This document shows positions 27,069 through 39,718 of a DNA stretch of 64,000 nt, one piece after another. A program made the translations under genes and the position numbers. Position 1 is the first letter of the stretch, and each line of letters opens with the position of its first letter. Below the pieces are notes generated by a model that was not told where the DNA came from, searched no databases, and saw nothing but the letters and a program-made list of their open reading frames with translations. Where the stretch lies: NCBI GenBank assembly GCA_022818135.1, contig JAFMSR010000019.1:31113679-31177678 (forward strand). The letters are read 5' to 3'. This DNA is from Saxidomus purpurata (lineage: Eukaryota > Mollusca > Bivalvia > Venerida > Veneridae).

Positions 27069-30000
27069 TCATACCTGATACAGCATCACAAGAATGAATA
27101 CCATCTGGAATAGGAAGTAGCAAACGGCAAACACAATAAATGCATAGAAATCCATATCACTCTGGAGTTTAGTATCGTATTTAAATCTTGACAGAATGGC
27201 ATGCCAGAACGTGATAAATCCACTGAACATCATGGAAACCAGAACATAACGATCCTGAAAAAAGAGAGAAAATAATGCATGCTTATAAAAGGCTGACTTA
27301 TTGCAAAAATACTGTTGCCTGTAACTTGGACTTAAATATTTACTCACACATTTGTATAAGAAAAGCACAGACAATGAAATTTACAGCACCCACCAGCAAA
27401 CAGACCCATAGAAAATCGCATTTCAATTTTTTTCATGTACTTTTTTTTGTAACAATGGAACCATTTTATAGAAGCCGTTCTTTTTCAACTCAATATCTTT
27501 AAATAAAAACGACAAATAGATGCTACAGTTAACATATTTCTTTTATACGCAATGACAACTGATTAAAAAAATCCTGACGGCGTAAAACTATTTCAACAAG
27601 ATATTCCCAGTCTTGAATCAGAAATAAACTACACCGGAACTAATACAAAGTACAGATACAGTAAACTACATGTATAACAAATTCCACAGGACCATTTGTG
27701 TGTTCTTTATATCCGGAGTTTGTTATATCCATATAACATTTTCATATTTGATAAATAAGAAAAAAATCGGGCCTAGAAAATGTGTTCGTTATACAAGTAT
27801 CCGAAATTTCGCTATATCCGTAGTCGTTATATACAGAGTTATTGTGTTTTGGCATTTCTCTTAAAAATAAAGACATCATGTCACATGTTACATACTACAT
27901 TGTACTTACAAGGTGGGTAAGATATGAAATTTTCGGAATGCTTTGGTTGGTCACAAACCGGAAGCTGATAGCCGCCAACATCAAAATGAACGACAACTGT
28001 AATCTGTTCTGTGGTAACGTGGGATCGACGGCAAATGTCGTAAAAGCAAAAATGCTAAGAAGGTTCTGGAAGCAAAATTGAATAAAATCATAAAATATCC
28101 GCATACAAATGTATGAAGGCTTGTTAAATACACCTCATGCATTTCTGCATATACATACTGTACACCTATATAATTCTGATGAATATTCTTTCCAAACGAG
28201 ACAATTTTACTGGAATGTACAGGTTGATTATTTTTGCTAGTGTGAAATAAGGACCATCCAGACAAGCTGATGGATACACAGTGATATACAAATGTACACA
28301 TGAACATAATTATCACAAGGATCTGTTTTCTGTTTTTCACTCAAAACAAAACATACTCAAAATCTTTTTTCAGATTTATAAAAATTCAAAAGAACATCTG
28401 TAATTTTTCTGCCGAAAACGTCACATATATGTCAAACTGAAAAAAGTTAACCGACATACCACAATAACAAGCACGTTCCACGCAAAGAAACCAGATCTTC
28501 TAGAAACACAACACGTGACAGTTACGCCCGGGTAATTTATTCGGGCACGTGTATATTGGGAGGATATGTCTAGTGGATCCATCTCAACGAAATTGTACAT
28601 CTCCCATTCCTGTAAAATGATGACGTTAGATGATGACGTAATAATATAACCGGCGTCTTATAATTAAGAAATAATAAACAACGATTAGAAGTTCTAATGC
28701 GCTGTGTTAGAGACAAAATTGTGAGTCATGTTTGAATACAGAATTAAACAAGTTTGTCCAGTTGTCGCAAGCAAAGTAAGGCATAGGAACACCATAATAC
28801 ACATAATAAGTAAAATCACGTCATTCTCGTTTAAAAAGTCACATAAGAATTGTGACGTAACATGTTCATATTTATGATTTTAACGCATTTATACCCAACA
28901 TTTTACAATGGGATCTTCTGACTTCCATATAGGGCAAGTCTATTTCTTTAATCAGGGGCGAAAAGGGTTAAGGTTAGCCATGGGTTTCCACCTTAAAGAT
29001 CTCAATTGTTTAAATTTTCAAATGATAAAATGAACATACTGGCCATTAAAATGATATAAAAAACTTTCAAATTCTTTGATGTGAAATCTAGAGAATTTTT
29101 CGTTATACAATGAAGGAAAACTAATATCTTTTTAAGTATGGCTTTACGGACGAAAACTGAATAAATTTGAAAGAAAACTTAATCAAATGAATGACAAATT
29201 GAAGGATAAAATGAACGATACTGCTTTAAGTTGAACTGTTAAAGCAAGGAATGTCTACAATTCATGTCGCCTCGCCCACAGGCTACTTGCATGAGAATAC
29301 TAAAATACTACTATGTCTATAGTACAAGATCAATATGGGTTTCGCAAATAATTAGAAAAAGTTTGTACACAGTATTTGCGTGAGCAGAATTTGAGCCTAT
29401 AAAAACATAATGATTCTAATTCTATGCATTGTCAAGCTGAGATACAGTTTTTTTTAAAGTTTTAAGGTATGGGAAACAATACCTGGCTATCTGAGAAACA
29501 GTCCACATATATGGTACTGATTTCGTCCTTGTCTTCAACTATTTCAAGAACGTCTTTTGTCAGCTCTGACGACAGCACCACTGAAATGCCCTGAAATGCA
29601 TCTACGCTTATTAATCTTGCGTTAAGAAACAACCAAACAGTCACAGTAAACAATGTATGAACTAAATGAACCAAACAGTACATTTACCGTAATAAGTAAG
29701 TCCGCCAACGCTCTTGCTGTGCATTTATACTGTACTACATACATAAAACTACAAGTGATCAATTCTTTCAAGTACCCCGTCTGATCTAGTTATCACAGTA
29801 AGACATTAATAACACGACCTTAACCTTAGTTGTTTCTATCATAACAACTTTGATAACATAAGTAGCATGAACAGGCACTTGTTTGCGGGAAGGAGGGAAA
29901 TAAAACTTCTTTTTAACTTTCTTTAAAAAACCTTTGTAACAGCAAATCATCTCAGAACGTTTAACAATTTCCCTAAATGTAAACGTTGCCACAAGTCGGC

Positions 30001-33000
30001 GCAGTCGGAATATGGCTTCTGCACGTCCCGATGAACTCATACCTTTTCACCCATTTTTGAATAATAGACCGTGGGTTCCGACGATGAATGAACCGGAGTT
30101 TTCACCCAAGTTAGAAACAGGTGATGTAGTCTCACGACATCTGATCCCAAAGGAAGATCTTGACGATACGATATTTGCTTATTTATAAAACATACTGCTA
30201 TATATAGTGAGCAAGTTATTTGAGTAAATTCTGAATGAAACATAATCATAAATGTACATGCTTCTTCAAAAATAAATATAGACGTTCTTAAAGCAATATA
30301 CTTCTTCTAAAACTACTCTACTTCTTCTAAAATTACTCTTTTTTTCTAAAATGAATGTTCTTCTTCTATATTAAAAATATTTCTTCTAAAATTACACTAC
30401 TTCTAAAATGTATATACTTCTTCTAGAATGAATACACTTCTTCTAAAAATACTCACAAGTACTCTACTTCTTCTAAAATGAATATACATGTGTTTCTTCA
30501 AAGATACATACACTTCTTCTAAGCTACTAGACAATTACTTTACTTCTTTTAAAATGAATATACTTAATCTTAAATTACCTGAACATCAAAAGGAAATTCA
30601 TTTAACTCCATTGTTTCGTAAAACTTTCCTTTCACTCTTCTAATTTCATATATATAAGCCACTCCGTGCTCTGCCCTTCGCACCTCATGCCAAATCTGCT
30701 CCTTGGGGTCCTCAAACACATTCTGTAGCACCAACTCCGGATTCCAAAACTGTTTGAAGTCCGATACATGTGTCTGAAAAGTTACAGAATAGCACTCACT
30801 AGATATATACTACAAAGTATACTATATACTAGATATAGACCAGTAAGGAGCGAAACCGGTCGATATTAAAATATAGTCAACTCCATTCCGTTGTCGAAGT
30901 ATTTGATGTTTTTAGTTAGATAATATACTTGTAGAAAATACTCTAAACCCATGTCCGTGTGATTTGTATTCTATCAGACTACTCGTCCCTGTATAACTTA
31001 AGATACCCATATTATAATAGTGCTCTAGCTTGACATATACTGTTCTTTCATGTTTTTGTCGCGTCTTTGCTAAAAAGCGTTGTCAGAAAGTATGTCTTAC
31101 CTTTTACAATAACGCTGAAAAAAAATACAGCGCTATATTATTGCACAGAATGTACTTTTGATTTAAAAAGCAACGTTAGAAATGTTTTTCGTTCATTTCT
31201 AACATAAAATGTTCTGTGTTTGTCGATTTTGCTGGTGCTTTAACAGGAGAAAAAAAAACGTGTGTTAACGGGGAAATATACGCGCTACTGTAACCTGTTT
31301 TCATTTGTGCGCATTACAGGGCCATTGTTAACAATGGACACGTCTTCAAGTCTTTCATGAAGCCCGACATCAATAGTGCCGAACTTAAAACGCTAGTAAT
31401 GTCATAAATATGACGTAAACAACACGGACGTTGTTATAACACAAAAACACGTGCGTTAACCCAATAATAACGATCAATTCAACCCGTTTGACATCTTTTT
31501 TTGGTAATTCAAGGGCTACAAGTTATTATACACCCAAAGTGCCCCTAGGACTTGAAAGAGTGATAACACCACAGTTAAAAGAAATAAATATTACCAAAGT
31601 TATGAATAAACTGTACGAATCTGTGTATAACAGTTTTATGTCATTTAAAAGTAGCGAATCGTTATTTATTACCAAAGCCCAAACTGATAATTAACCTACA
31701 TATTTTGTAAAGTTTATAGATAGGATCTAGTAAGTGATATAAACCTGCATAAGTTATGATTTTACATGTTCAAGCATTCAATGGCAAAATGAGTTTTAAG
31801 CAGGTAATATTGCCATATTAAGGGCAAAATGATTTGTAGCTATAATTTAATGCTTTAACTGGATATTTTTATTTTAATTTTAAAACGCACAATCAAACCT
31901 CTCACAGTTGACGATCATACATCAGTGTTAATTTGAATATACAGTCAAACCTTTGTTAAATACCACCTCCGAATAAAGACAACCATGTGAATAAAGACCA
32001 GCAGGGAGATCAAAGTACACTATTTATTGATAGTAGACACACCTGGGAGTAAAGATCACCTGTAAACAAATACCACACTTGTAGCTTCCAAACAGTGCTC
32101 TTTGTTCACAGGCAAATAAACATAGTTAATATCAATATATAGTAGTTTAACATTTGTTATTAAAGATCTCCCGTCGACATTGTTTGTTTTAGTTGTATGC
32201 TAGGTCCTCAACCAAAATCAGATATATTCAATTACATCAGCTATATACCGTTGCACCTCTATTAAGTCGACTTTCTATTAATAGAAATTGCTGCTCATTG
32301 CATTACATAGCTGCTAAATATAGATGTTATGTATAATTGAATGCTTTGTTAAGGAAACGTCCATTCTGGTTCTTTAAAACTTACGACTGCTTAATACAGT
32401 CAGGTGGCAACATAAACGGGGTTCCGGTTTATGCACATATGTACAACTATAGAAATATTATGTATTTGCCAAGTCAATCCTTGTTATTACAAGCGTCAAA
32501 TTTGTTTAAAATCAGCTGCTTTTGAAGAAAACCTAACTTCTGAACTTTTGCCTAACTTCTGAACTTTTGCCTAACTTCTGAACTTTTGCCTAACTTCACC
32601 TTTACAGCCATTGTAGGTAATGATCAACCTGCAAATCCGTGACCTAATCATGATCTTCACTGTTTGCTTTGGCAGTAAGTGAATATTCAGTGAACACAAT
32701 GATCAACAAGAAAAACTGTGATACAAAGTATCACAGCGGGCCAACATGTAAATATTTTGGAAATTGGTGATGGTTGATTATGAAGGCATGACCCCAAAAG
32801 AACTCGAGGAAACCAATTCTGATTGAAAAAGCAAAACCTAACAGACACCACATCTACTGACTGACCTGTAGTATCGAAACTTTACTGTTATCAAATAATA
32901 TTTATATGTTTCTTTATTTATCCATGTTTCTTAGCGTAGATTGCGTCTGAAACGTGAAAAACGCTTTTCTCTATTTTCATCAGCGTAGATTGCGCCCTCT

Positions 33001-33696
33001 ATGAAACGAACGATAACTCAATTACAAACGACAACTCTTGCTTTTCCAAAAAATAGACTGTGTCTACAGTTTTCATCTCAGTAGTACCTCAATTTTTCAA
33101 TGAAGAGAGACGCATATATTCCATCTAGTGCATAAGTCTCCATGCATCTTTTACTCACCACGTATAAAATATAGTGGGCCGCTGCTGCGCCCGCAATAAA
33201 AGTATTCAAATTAAGTATGTTTAAGTTCATTAAGAAACTGATTTTGTTTATGATTAAATACCTTTGTTTTATCAAGCAGTGGCTCCCGCCATTTCGCTTG
33301 AATGTAAACGTCAGCCTCGAAATACTCTTTTATTGTCTCAATTTCGCCTATTTTTAAAAACGTAACAGTCACGTATACCGTCGTCTTTTTCCGTCCTTCC
33401 CATCGCGTAGTTGGGTGTGGATGAAAAGTCTTTGTCTTTTTGGGCGACGATGGCACAGGGCGGTAGGTCAGACTGTTTGGAGTGGGCGTGGTCTCAACAA
33501 TGTATTTAGGAGTGGGCGTGGTCTCAACAATGTATTCCTGGGATGGCTCAATTCTTAAGTTTTCTAGTTCAACAATGGACGGAGTCTTCACTGAATTAAC
33601 TGTGCTATAAACAGAACCGCTTTCTGTTATATGTGGAAGGTATTCTTTCCGGTGTCGCGACGGTGAATGGCTTCCATGATAAGGCTGGACTGCCAT
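27069..33696 (-). CDS. Pentameric ligand-gated ion channel lacking the Cys-loop cysteines
   Basis: Exons on the minus strand are 33262-33696, 30579-30773, 29483-29590, 28460-28609, 27910-28065 and 27069-27254. All junctions are GT-AG and phase 0, giving 409 residues. Residues 1-100 are a polar, Pro/Thr-rich N-terminus. The extracellular domain follows: VYVTVTFLKIGEIET (strand 1), AKWREPLLD, FWNPELVLQNVF and FPFDVQ (205-210). The loop cysteines that bracket FPFD in classical receptors are absent. M1 begins after GVTVTCCVSRRSGFF; M2 lies around RLQLSFILMLAAISFRF and leads into IPKISYLTHLDRY; M3, a loop of about 15 residues, and M4 end the protein. Such channels are plasma-membrane, ligand-opened pores. 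The short loop and missing disulfide recall prokaryotic channels and the Alvinella 'Alpo' group. No N-terminal signal peptide is seen. The final Gln codon is followed by GTATGA, which reads Val-stop but could also be a donor, so a further exon is possible. Confidence 0.88.
27659..27844. mobile_element. Foldback MITE copy D, inside the channel gene
   Basis: Begins cagtaaactacatgtataac after TA and ends gtcgttatatacagagttattg. It is inverted relative to copies A-C and lies in the last intron of the channel gene (between exons 27910-28065 and 27069-27254). Confidence 0.8.
30255..30570 (+). repeat. Degenerate CTTCTTCTAAAA-rich tandem repeat in the channel intron
   Basis: About a dozen copies of acttcttctaaaa, spaced 13-30 bases and often followed by atgaatata. 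It ends about 10-25 bases from the splice donor of exon 30579-30773. In the transcript the repeat is read as ttttagaagaag, so the RNA is rich in gaagaag words. Confidence 0.8.
31938..32110 (+). mobile_element. Fragment of a TA/CAGTCAAACC element
   Basis: Starts tacagtcaaacctttgttaaa and continues ataccacctcc, resembling the left end of the element at 54303-54477. No matching right end was found, so it is a fragment or decayed copy. It lies in the first intron of the channel gene. Confidence 0.4.
32527..32597. repeat. 19-bp tandem repeat
   Basis: Three perfect copies plus part of a fourth of cctaacttctgaacttttg, in the first intron of the channel gene. Confidence 0.9.
33477..33539 (-). repeat. 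In-frame 30-bp duplication in the channel's first exon
   Basis: Two adjacent near-identical 30-base units encode YIVETTPTPK and YIVETTPTPN at residues 55-74. Because 30 is a multiple of three the frame is kept. It suggests an unstable or loosely constrained N-terminal segment. Confidence 0.9.
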
Positions 33697-33754
33697 TTCT
33701 ATTCCTGTCCGGAGCTGTCAGCCACTTTGTCTGAAAGAAATAAAATGTTCAATA

Positions 33755-33850
33755 ATTACATGAACTAATACATGAGCTATTACATGAACTATCACATGAA
33801 ATGCTACTTGAACTATCACATGAAATGTTACATGAACTATCACATGAGCA
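33755..33850. repeat. Short tandem repeat, unit about 14 bp
   Basis: Repeated tacatgaactatcacatgaaatg-type words just upstream of the first coding exon of the channel gene, beyond an acceptor-like ttctttcag at about 33734. It therefore probably lies in a leader intron. Confidence 0.8.
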
Positions 33851-35124
33851 GGCATGCGAATTGTAGTGGATCCGTAAAATTTTGCGCCGCGATTGAAACG
33901 AACGTTAATTTCATACTACATCAATACTATTACCACAGGATAAAACTTTAACTAGTGTAAATCAATTTGATTTAATCTCAGGATTAATTCATGAGACCAT
34001 GAATTTGCGAACAAGCAGTCCCGGTGGTTTATGTACACTGTTGTAACACTATCGATCATTTCCGGAGAATTTCTAATTATCGAAATTGTGAATTTACGAC
34101 GGAACACTCAAACAAAAAAACAAACAAAAAACAAACAAAAAAACAACGCCAAAATAAAGTTATCGCGAATATTTCAGGATTAACAGTATTTTTTTTTAGA
34201 TATTTAAACAACAATCGAGTGTTTTATTTGCTGAACATCCTTATTACATACAGTACATGTACCTATCTGCAAAATATTTGGCGTTTAACTACATTTTATC
34301 TCATACATTTATGCATCCCTAATACACTCCATGATACACTCCAAGTCCCAGAATCACAATTAAAACGATTTCTTATATGTCTTACCGGTGGAATTGACCT
34401 TTAATTGTACCAGAAAGTGTTTAAAGTTCCTCACTTTGCCTTTTAAATCGGTACTGTACACGTTAGAAATATAGTGTAGAAATGTGTTCAATGATATTGC
34501 AAAAAGTAGCAACTCGTTTTTCATGAAAAAATGACTTTAATACGAAAGAAAGACATTTGTCAACATTTTTATAGTGAATTAAAACATGGTTCTATCATGA
34601 TAATCATATCAGTTAATTTATTTTTCTATATCAGTAAAATCAATGTGATCCTGGGACTTTAATAACTGAAGAAGTATATATTCGTATTTCATTCATCGAG
34701 TACATATTCCTGTAATACGACTTCAGTAGCCGCAAATTACTGCAACGGAAATACACGGCATCAAACATCCCCCTTTCCTGCATAGAACCATTTGTAATGT
34801 CTACGATTGTTATAATTACAAGAGTATCTGTCTATTTTCCTGATGACGATTGAATGATCAAATTACCGAGATTCATACATAATTCACGAATTCTAATATG
34901 TGCTTTGCGTGATATTTGCATCTTCCTGCTGGAGCTGTTCTCTTTAAAGCAATCTACTAACATGGTTTTAACATTTTCAAGGAATATTTACCACATATAT
35001 ATCAATGAACTTCTGATTCTAACGCTGCGATGAACTTCGATGAAAATATTTTGTTTCATAGTAAGATTTCTCAAGTCTCTGTTTGTTTGTGTAGCTTGGA
35101 TTTAAACGCCCGTCTCAACCATAT

Positions 35125-35320
35125 TTCAGTCATTTTGGGAGGCGGACAATTTACCTAACCATCGTTTCTTGGTAGATCCAGTGCTAGTACCTTAGTCTCT
35201 GTAAGAAACTGTCAACTATCTCACATAAGGCGACATGGTCGGTAGCAGAGTTCGAACCCACGACTCTCGAAGTTGGTTTCAACTAAGCGTTTGTAATAAA
35301 TCGACCGTAAAGGCCGACTC
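35125..35320 (-). mobile_element. tRNA-derived SINE, family 3
   Basis: On the minus strand it runs from gtgggttcgaactctg (box B) through ccgaccatgtcgcc and gatctaccaagaaacgatgg to a tail reading ctgaaatatggttgagacgg and gcgtttaaatcc. Order and tail match the copy at 26010-26245. Confidence 0.7.
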
Positions 35321-35639
35321 CAGGCCACTTGTACGGTTCAATAAATGTTGTACATGTAAGTTCACTGCTCGAATAAAAGAATAATGGCCGTTGAAAAAAA
35401 GACCAAAGAGGAAAAAATCAAATTTTAAAGAGTTTTTTAAGTGACAAGGCTCATATATAAAGAAGCCATTGTTTTTAATTTAGTCTGCCTTTTCATTATT
35501 TTCATTTATCTGCTCTTTCTTATATATGCTTGATAGTTTGTCTCCGTTCTTTCTTAGGCGCTTATTAGTGTTATATATTTGTTTCTATATGCATCATTTC
35601 AGTATCTTCTACATTCTAAATACATATAAAATGTAACCC

Positions 35640-35880
35640 TAATTTATTTATTTATACTAATTTATAATTATTCTCTATTGCGAAACAAATTCGTACAACT
35701 TAGATTAATCGCTCCCGAGACTCATTCCGTATGAAGTCAATCTCGAAGAGAGCTAGGGACAATGTAGATATATCTGTATCGTGCATAAGGATATAACCGC
35801 CTGGGCATTGATAGGGATCGAACCTGGGACTCTCTGGACCTGAGGCAAACGTGCTTCCACTAAGCCACTTCGGCTCCAAA
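35640..35880 (-). mobile_element. tRNA-derived SINE, family 2
   Basis: Starts on the minus strand gagccgaagtggcttagtgg, then aggttcgatccc, and shares gattaatcgctc and acaattcgtttcgc-type body words with 18225-18442. The two copies align over roughly 200 bases including the AT-rich 3' end. Confidence 0.7.
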
Positions 35881-36224
35881 ATGTTACCCTAGCCTTCAAC
35901 TCGTAAGCGGCAATGAATGGACATGTAATGTTTTACTGACATATACTAGTATTCAATAACGCGTTTACTACTTTATTCTCGTAAATAATAAACTAATATT
36001 ATTTCATAACGTACTTCTTAAAACTTATTTCAATATTATACCCATTTCATATCTTATTAATTGCATTTTGTTGTCTAATTTAGATATATCTAAAATACGA
36101 ATTAACTAAATTAAATGTACTTTGTAGAATATTTATTTGATATTTGCTAATGTTATGCTATTTTGTACGGCCACATGTGTATATTAACTTTAATGTTAAT
36201 GTAAGCCACATGGGTCTATGGCCT

Positions 36225-36262
36225 TCTGGTTTGGTGTAAATAAATCTTGAATCTTGAACCTT
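36225..36262 (+). repeat. LINE-like 3' end
   Basis: ttctggtttggtg followed by taaataaatcttgaatcttgaa, an ending with a short tandem tail of the kind seen at 3' ends of non-LTR retrotransposons. No reverse transcriptase is visible nearby, so at most a 5'-truncated end. Confidence 0.3.
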
Positions 36263-37149
36263 TTAATAAAAGAAGAAATTTAGCAAAGTATGAATTGACA
36301 AAGTATTATGATGTCGCCATGTTAATTTCAGCCCACAGCTAATTGAGCATATTATGTTCATGTTAACAACACCGACATTGTAATAACTATTTAGATTTAC
36401 ACATGTCTGACTGATTTGCTAAGATTTTTTCACTTTAAAAACCTTGTGCAAAAAAATAAACTGCTATGAAAATGAGCATTGCTTTTGTTAAAAACAGTTT
36501 TGAAAGAGAATTAAGGATAAAATACGCATATTCAAAATGTGTTTTTAATATTCAAGTCTCGTGTCATTCATCCTTAAAAAGTTAATGCGTTCCTCAGCGC
36601 CATTAAAACATTTAACTATATTAGTTAAAAATTCAGAAGCGGCTAGAGGGACTTTTTCTATGGGTGAAACTAACATTAAGTTAGTGTAAATAGAAGAAAT
36701 ATTGATTGCATTTAAAGGCTGTTATTTATCTAAAAAGATTTTTGTAAAAGGCTTTCACAAGTTATTTCATTAATTCAGAATATAGTATTATAAATTACTA
36801 TTCATTGAAGTACCAGTATTTGTACAAGTTGTTTTGAATCAGGCCAGTAATCCCCTATAACGGATTGAAAAGTTAATCAGGCTTATTGAATGACATCGGC
36901 ATATTTATCTGACTTGAAAGATTCTAAATATTTTGTTATTTTTAAACATCTTGACAATTACACTAAATAACCACGTGGATATTTAAGAAAACGCTGACAC
37001 GTCACTTATTTCATAAAATGTTAAATTATGCATGCGTAAGGAATATGTTTTCAAAATTACGTAACACACAAAAAACTATAAACCAAAATCAAATCTAATA
37101 AAATCGAATGGATATAGTTAAAACATTGAATTAAACCGTTTATGTTACA

Positions 37150-37198
37150 TGATGTTACCTATTAGAAATAAAGCTGGTTGTTGTTGTTGTTGTTATAA
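37150..37198 (+). repeat. (TTG)n tail after an AATAAAG word
   Basis: tagaaataaagctgg followed by six TTG units, again like the 3' end of a truncated non-LTR element. Could equally be a simple microsatellite. Confidence 0.35.
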
Positions 37199-37654
37199 CA
37201 AAATCTTACGTAAAATAGCACATCGGCTATATACAAAACCAGCGGATATTCCTTAAGCAATAGCTACATGTGAGTTATACAACATTGTAATCCATCTAGT
37301 CACAAAACTAGTGACCAAACTAGTTATGTCCTACAAAATATACTACAATCTTGTATCAATCTCCCGACCCAATTATATCGAAGTCCAAACAAGATTAATT
37401 AGGCATATGTACAACCTCTCCGACAAACCCGTGCCAACTCGGACCTGTTTCCCCCCCAATACCACAGTCCTGTAGATTAAATTCCATCCGTATATTGCAA
37501 ACCTGACTTATCATTGAGGCATTCAGGGCAAGCAAGTATTCATTACTACATCAGATGTTTTTAAACCTTTTACTCTTTTTAACAATTTTAACAAAACGTT
37601 TTATACTTTTTTACCATTTAGATATTGCTCTATACTTTAGTTAAGACTAATTTA

Positions 37655-37815
37655 TTTTAGCTGGATTGTGAAGAAAGCTTGTAGCTTATCGAGTCACTAC
37701 CGAGTCCGCCTCCTGAAAAATGAGTACTGGTGTCATATTAGGAGGTACGGTCGTGACACCAGTTGGGCTCGAACCCACAACCTCCGGGATGAGCGGCAGA
37801 TTTGATGAAAGTAGG
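37655..37815 (-). mobile_element. tRNA-derived SINE, further family
   Basis: On the minus strand: gccgctcatcccggaggttg, then gggttcgagccc (box B), then actggtgtcacgaccgtacc. A repeated word (actggtgtca / tgacaccagt) makes a small inverted pair inside it. No second copy was found in the window. Confidence 0.5.
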
Positions 37816-38507
37816 TTATTGGTATAAATTTTGTAAAAATAACGGTAAATTCGTCTAATGAGACTTCTTCCTTTAAGTTGACAAAATGTTGTAATCCACA
37901 GTGATAACTTGACTTTAAAGGTACATAAAATATTGCATCTTAGTGTATTTTGTTTATGTTAAACCGCACAACAAAGCGACTTTATCAAATTGATACTTAC
38001 GTTGTTTTCAAATGTTGAAATAAATCCAAAACATCAATGTAACAAATACGTTTTACGTTACTACCTATTCAACTTAAATACTCCAGTAAAATGTTTGACC
38101 GCATTATATCTTAACACACATCGGGTCAACTATTTGTATTAAAGTTTAACAGGTAAACCTATCGCTCATTTAAATAATTCAAATTTAAAATCAAATCAAT
38201 AACACGTCCGCGTTTGGACTATTTTTGTGATAAACAACTATAGATATGACTAGTGGGCCAAACATTGCAAATAACGCAAAGAATGGACTTAAAAATTAGA
38301 TCGATTTTTTAAATCTCCCAGCTTTACCGTCAATGCATACAATGTACATATATAACATGTGCAATATATACATGTAATCGTGTTTAATCTACGATTCTGC
38401 AAGAATTATGTCCGTAATAAAAAAACATAAAAAATGTAAATTCATTAATAAAGAAATGCACATGTAGTAATATGAATAAATAATGATGGAATACGCAAGT
38501 TATAAAG

Positions 38508-38545
38508 CAATGAATGAATGAACGAACGAACGAACGAAATAATAA
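38508..38545. repeat. AATG/AACG microsatellite
   Basis: Runs of aatg then aacg units, followed by a short cgaccgaccgg segment. Confidence 0.8.
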
Positions 38546-38713
38546 ATGACCGACCGGCGGAGCACGGACGAACGTACGTAAACATTAATGAATGAGTTAT
38601 ATTTTACTAGTTATTTGAAGCTATAATTATGCATCTTTTTGTAAATTGTCATATCAATGAAAATAAAAATGTCACGATAATTATTCCTTTTTTAATAAAT
38701 GACATATTCTTAC

Positions 38714-38830
38714 CTGTGATAATGTATCAGTAAGACTCCATCATGTTCCTAAGGTATTATTTATCTGGGTTACTCCATTGATCGTGTTATTGATCTAATT
38801 CTTCAATTAAACCACGGATACGCGCGCCAT
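38714..38830 (-). other. Possible non-coding first exon of the channel gene
   Basis: The channel's ATG exon is preceded by an acceptor at about 33734, so a leader exon must lie to the right. On the minus strand a good donor (ATCACAG/gtaagaat) occurs at 38714/38713, downstream of a slightly GC-richer spot (ggcgcgcgtatccg near 38815-38830). Nothing else supports the link, so this is only a candidate. Confidence 0.25.
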
Positions 38831-39718
38831 GCAATATGGAAGGAAGAGATTTCATTGGAAGTATTGGTGTATTGTGGTTACTGGCAGTGCGTTTGACCTG
38901 CTGAATACATTAAACGAGGCTTTAATTAATTTAAAAAATCATTACAGTGTGCATAATGTAGAGGTTAGGATTTAACGTGTACGGAACGGCGACATGGGCT
39001 AGCGCTACAAAGGAAGAAAGAACGCCTAGCTCAACCATAGACTGCATTTATCTTTTTTTTATCATTTTTCTTTTAGTGATTATCTGTCAAAAATATCTCA
39101 CAATATTTTGCTCTCCATATGTCAACAAAACGACCTGGCCGTGAAAGAAGAAAAAGGTTGGAAGTATGGTACGTATTAGCATCTAGCCTGGTGAGCTACA
39201 ACGACCCCGAACAATGTTGCAAACACTTAAAAAGTTAAATAAATATGTAACTAGGTGATAGCTGGTGCATCAAATGCAACACAACAAGAAAAAATGCAGT
39301 TCACAACAAAAGGCTCACCCGTGTAGCCTTACTGAATTTAGCAGCCTATATACACTCAACCGGTTAGAAACGCAAAAGTGGCAACATATTTATTTTATCA
39401 GTGTTATCGTGTTTCAATTTTATTCAAATTTCATACACAACAGAAACAATATAAAATTGAATTCTTGTAAAAGTTTCAATAATTCATCGCAAAAAATAAC
39501 TTAAATAGAAATAAAAACAATAGCGTCATTAAAAAAAAATGTTCAACAGGAGAAATATTTGCGTTTCTAAATCGGTTAAGTGTATAAAGCCAGTTTCAGT
39601 TATATACGGACAGGAAACTACCCATCGTTCCGCGTAACTCCCATCTACCGGAAAAAAAAACTGCCGGCTTTTCTCTCTTAAGTGCCAGGTTGTAAGCAGG
39701 ACCTAAGACAATAAACGC

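Noticed and set aside
29786..30040. 84-codon minus-strand frame in the channel intron
   Set aside because: No matching splice sites, no family resemblance, and basic composition typical of a chance frame.
30037..30249. Open frame containing QDLPLGSDVVRLHHLF as a possible channel exon after FPFDVQ
   Set aside because: Exons 30579-30773 and 29483-29590 join directly in phase 0 and give FPFDVQ-GISVVLSSEL, the length expected for the family. The frame here has no acceptor in the right phase.
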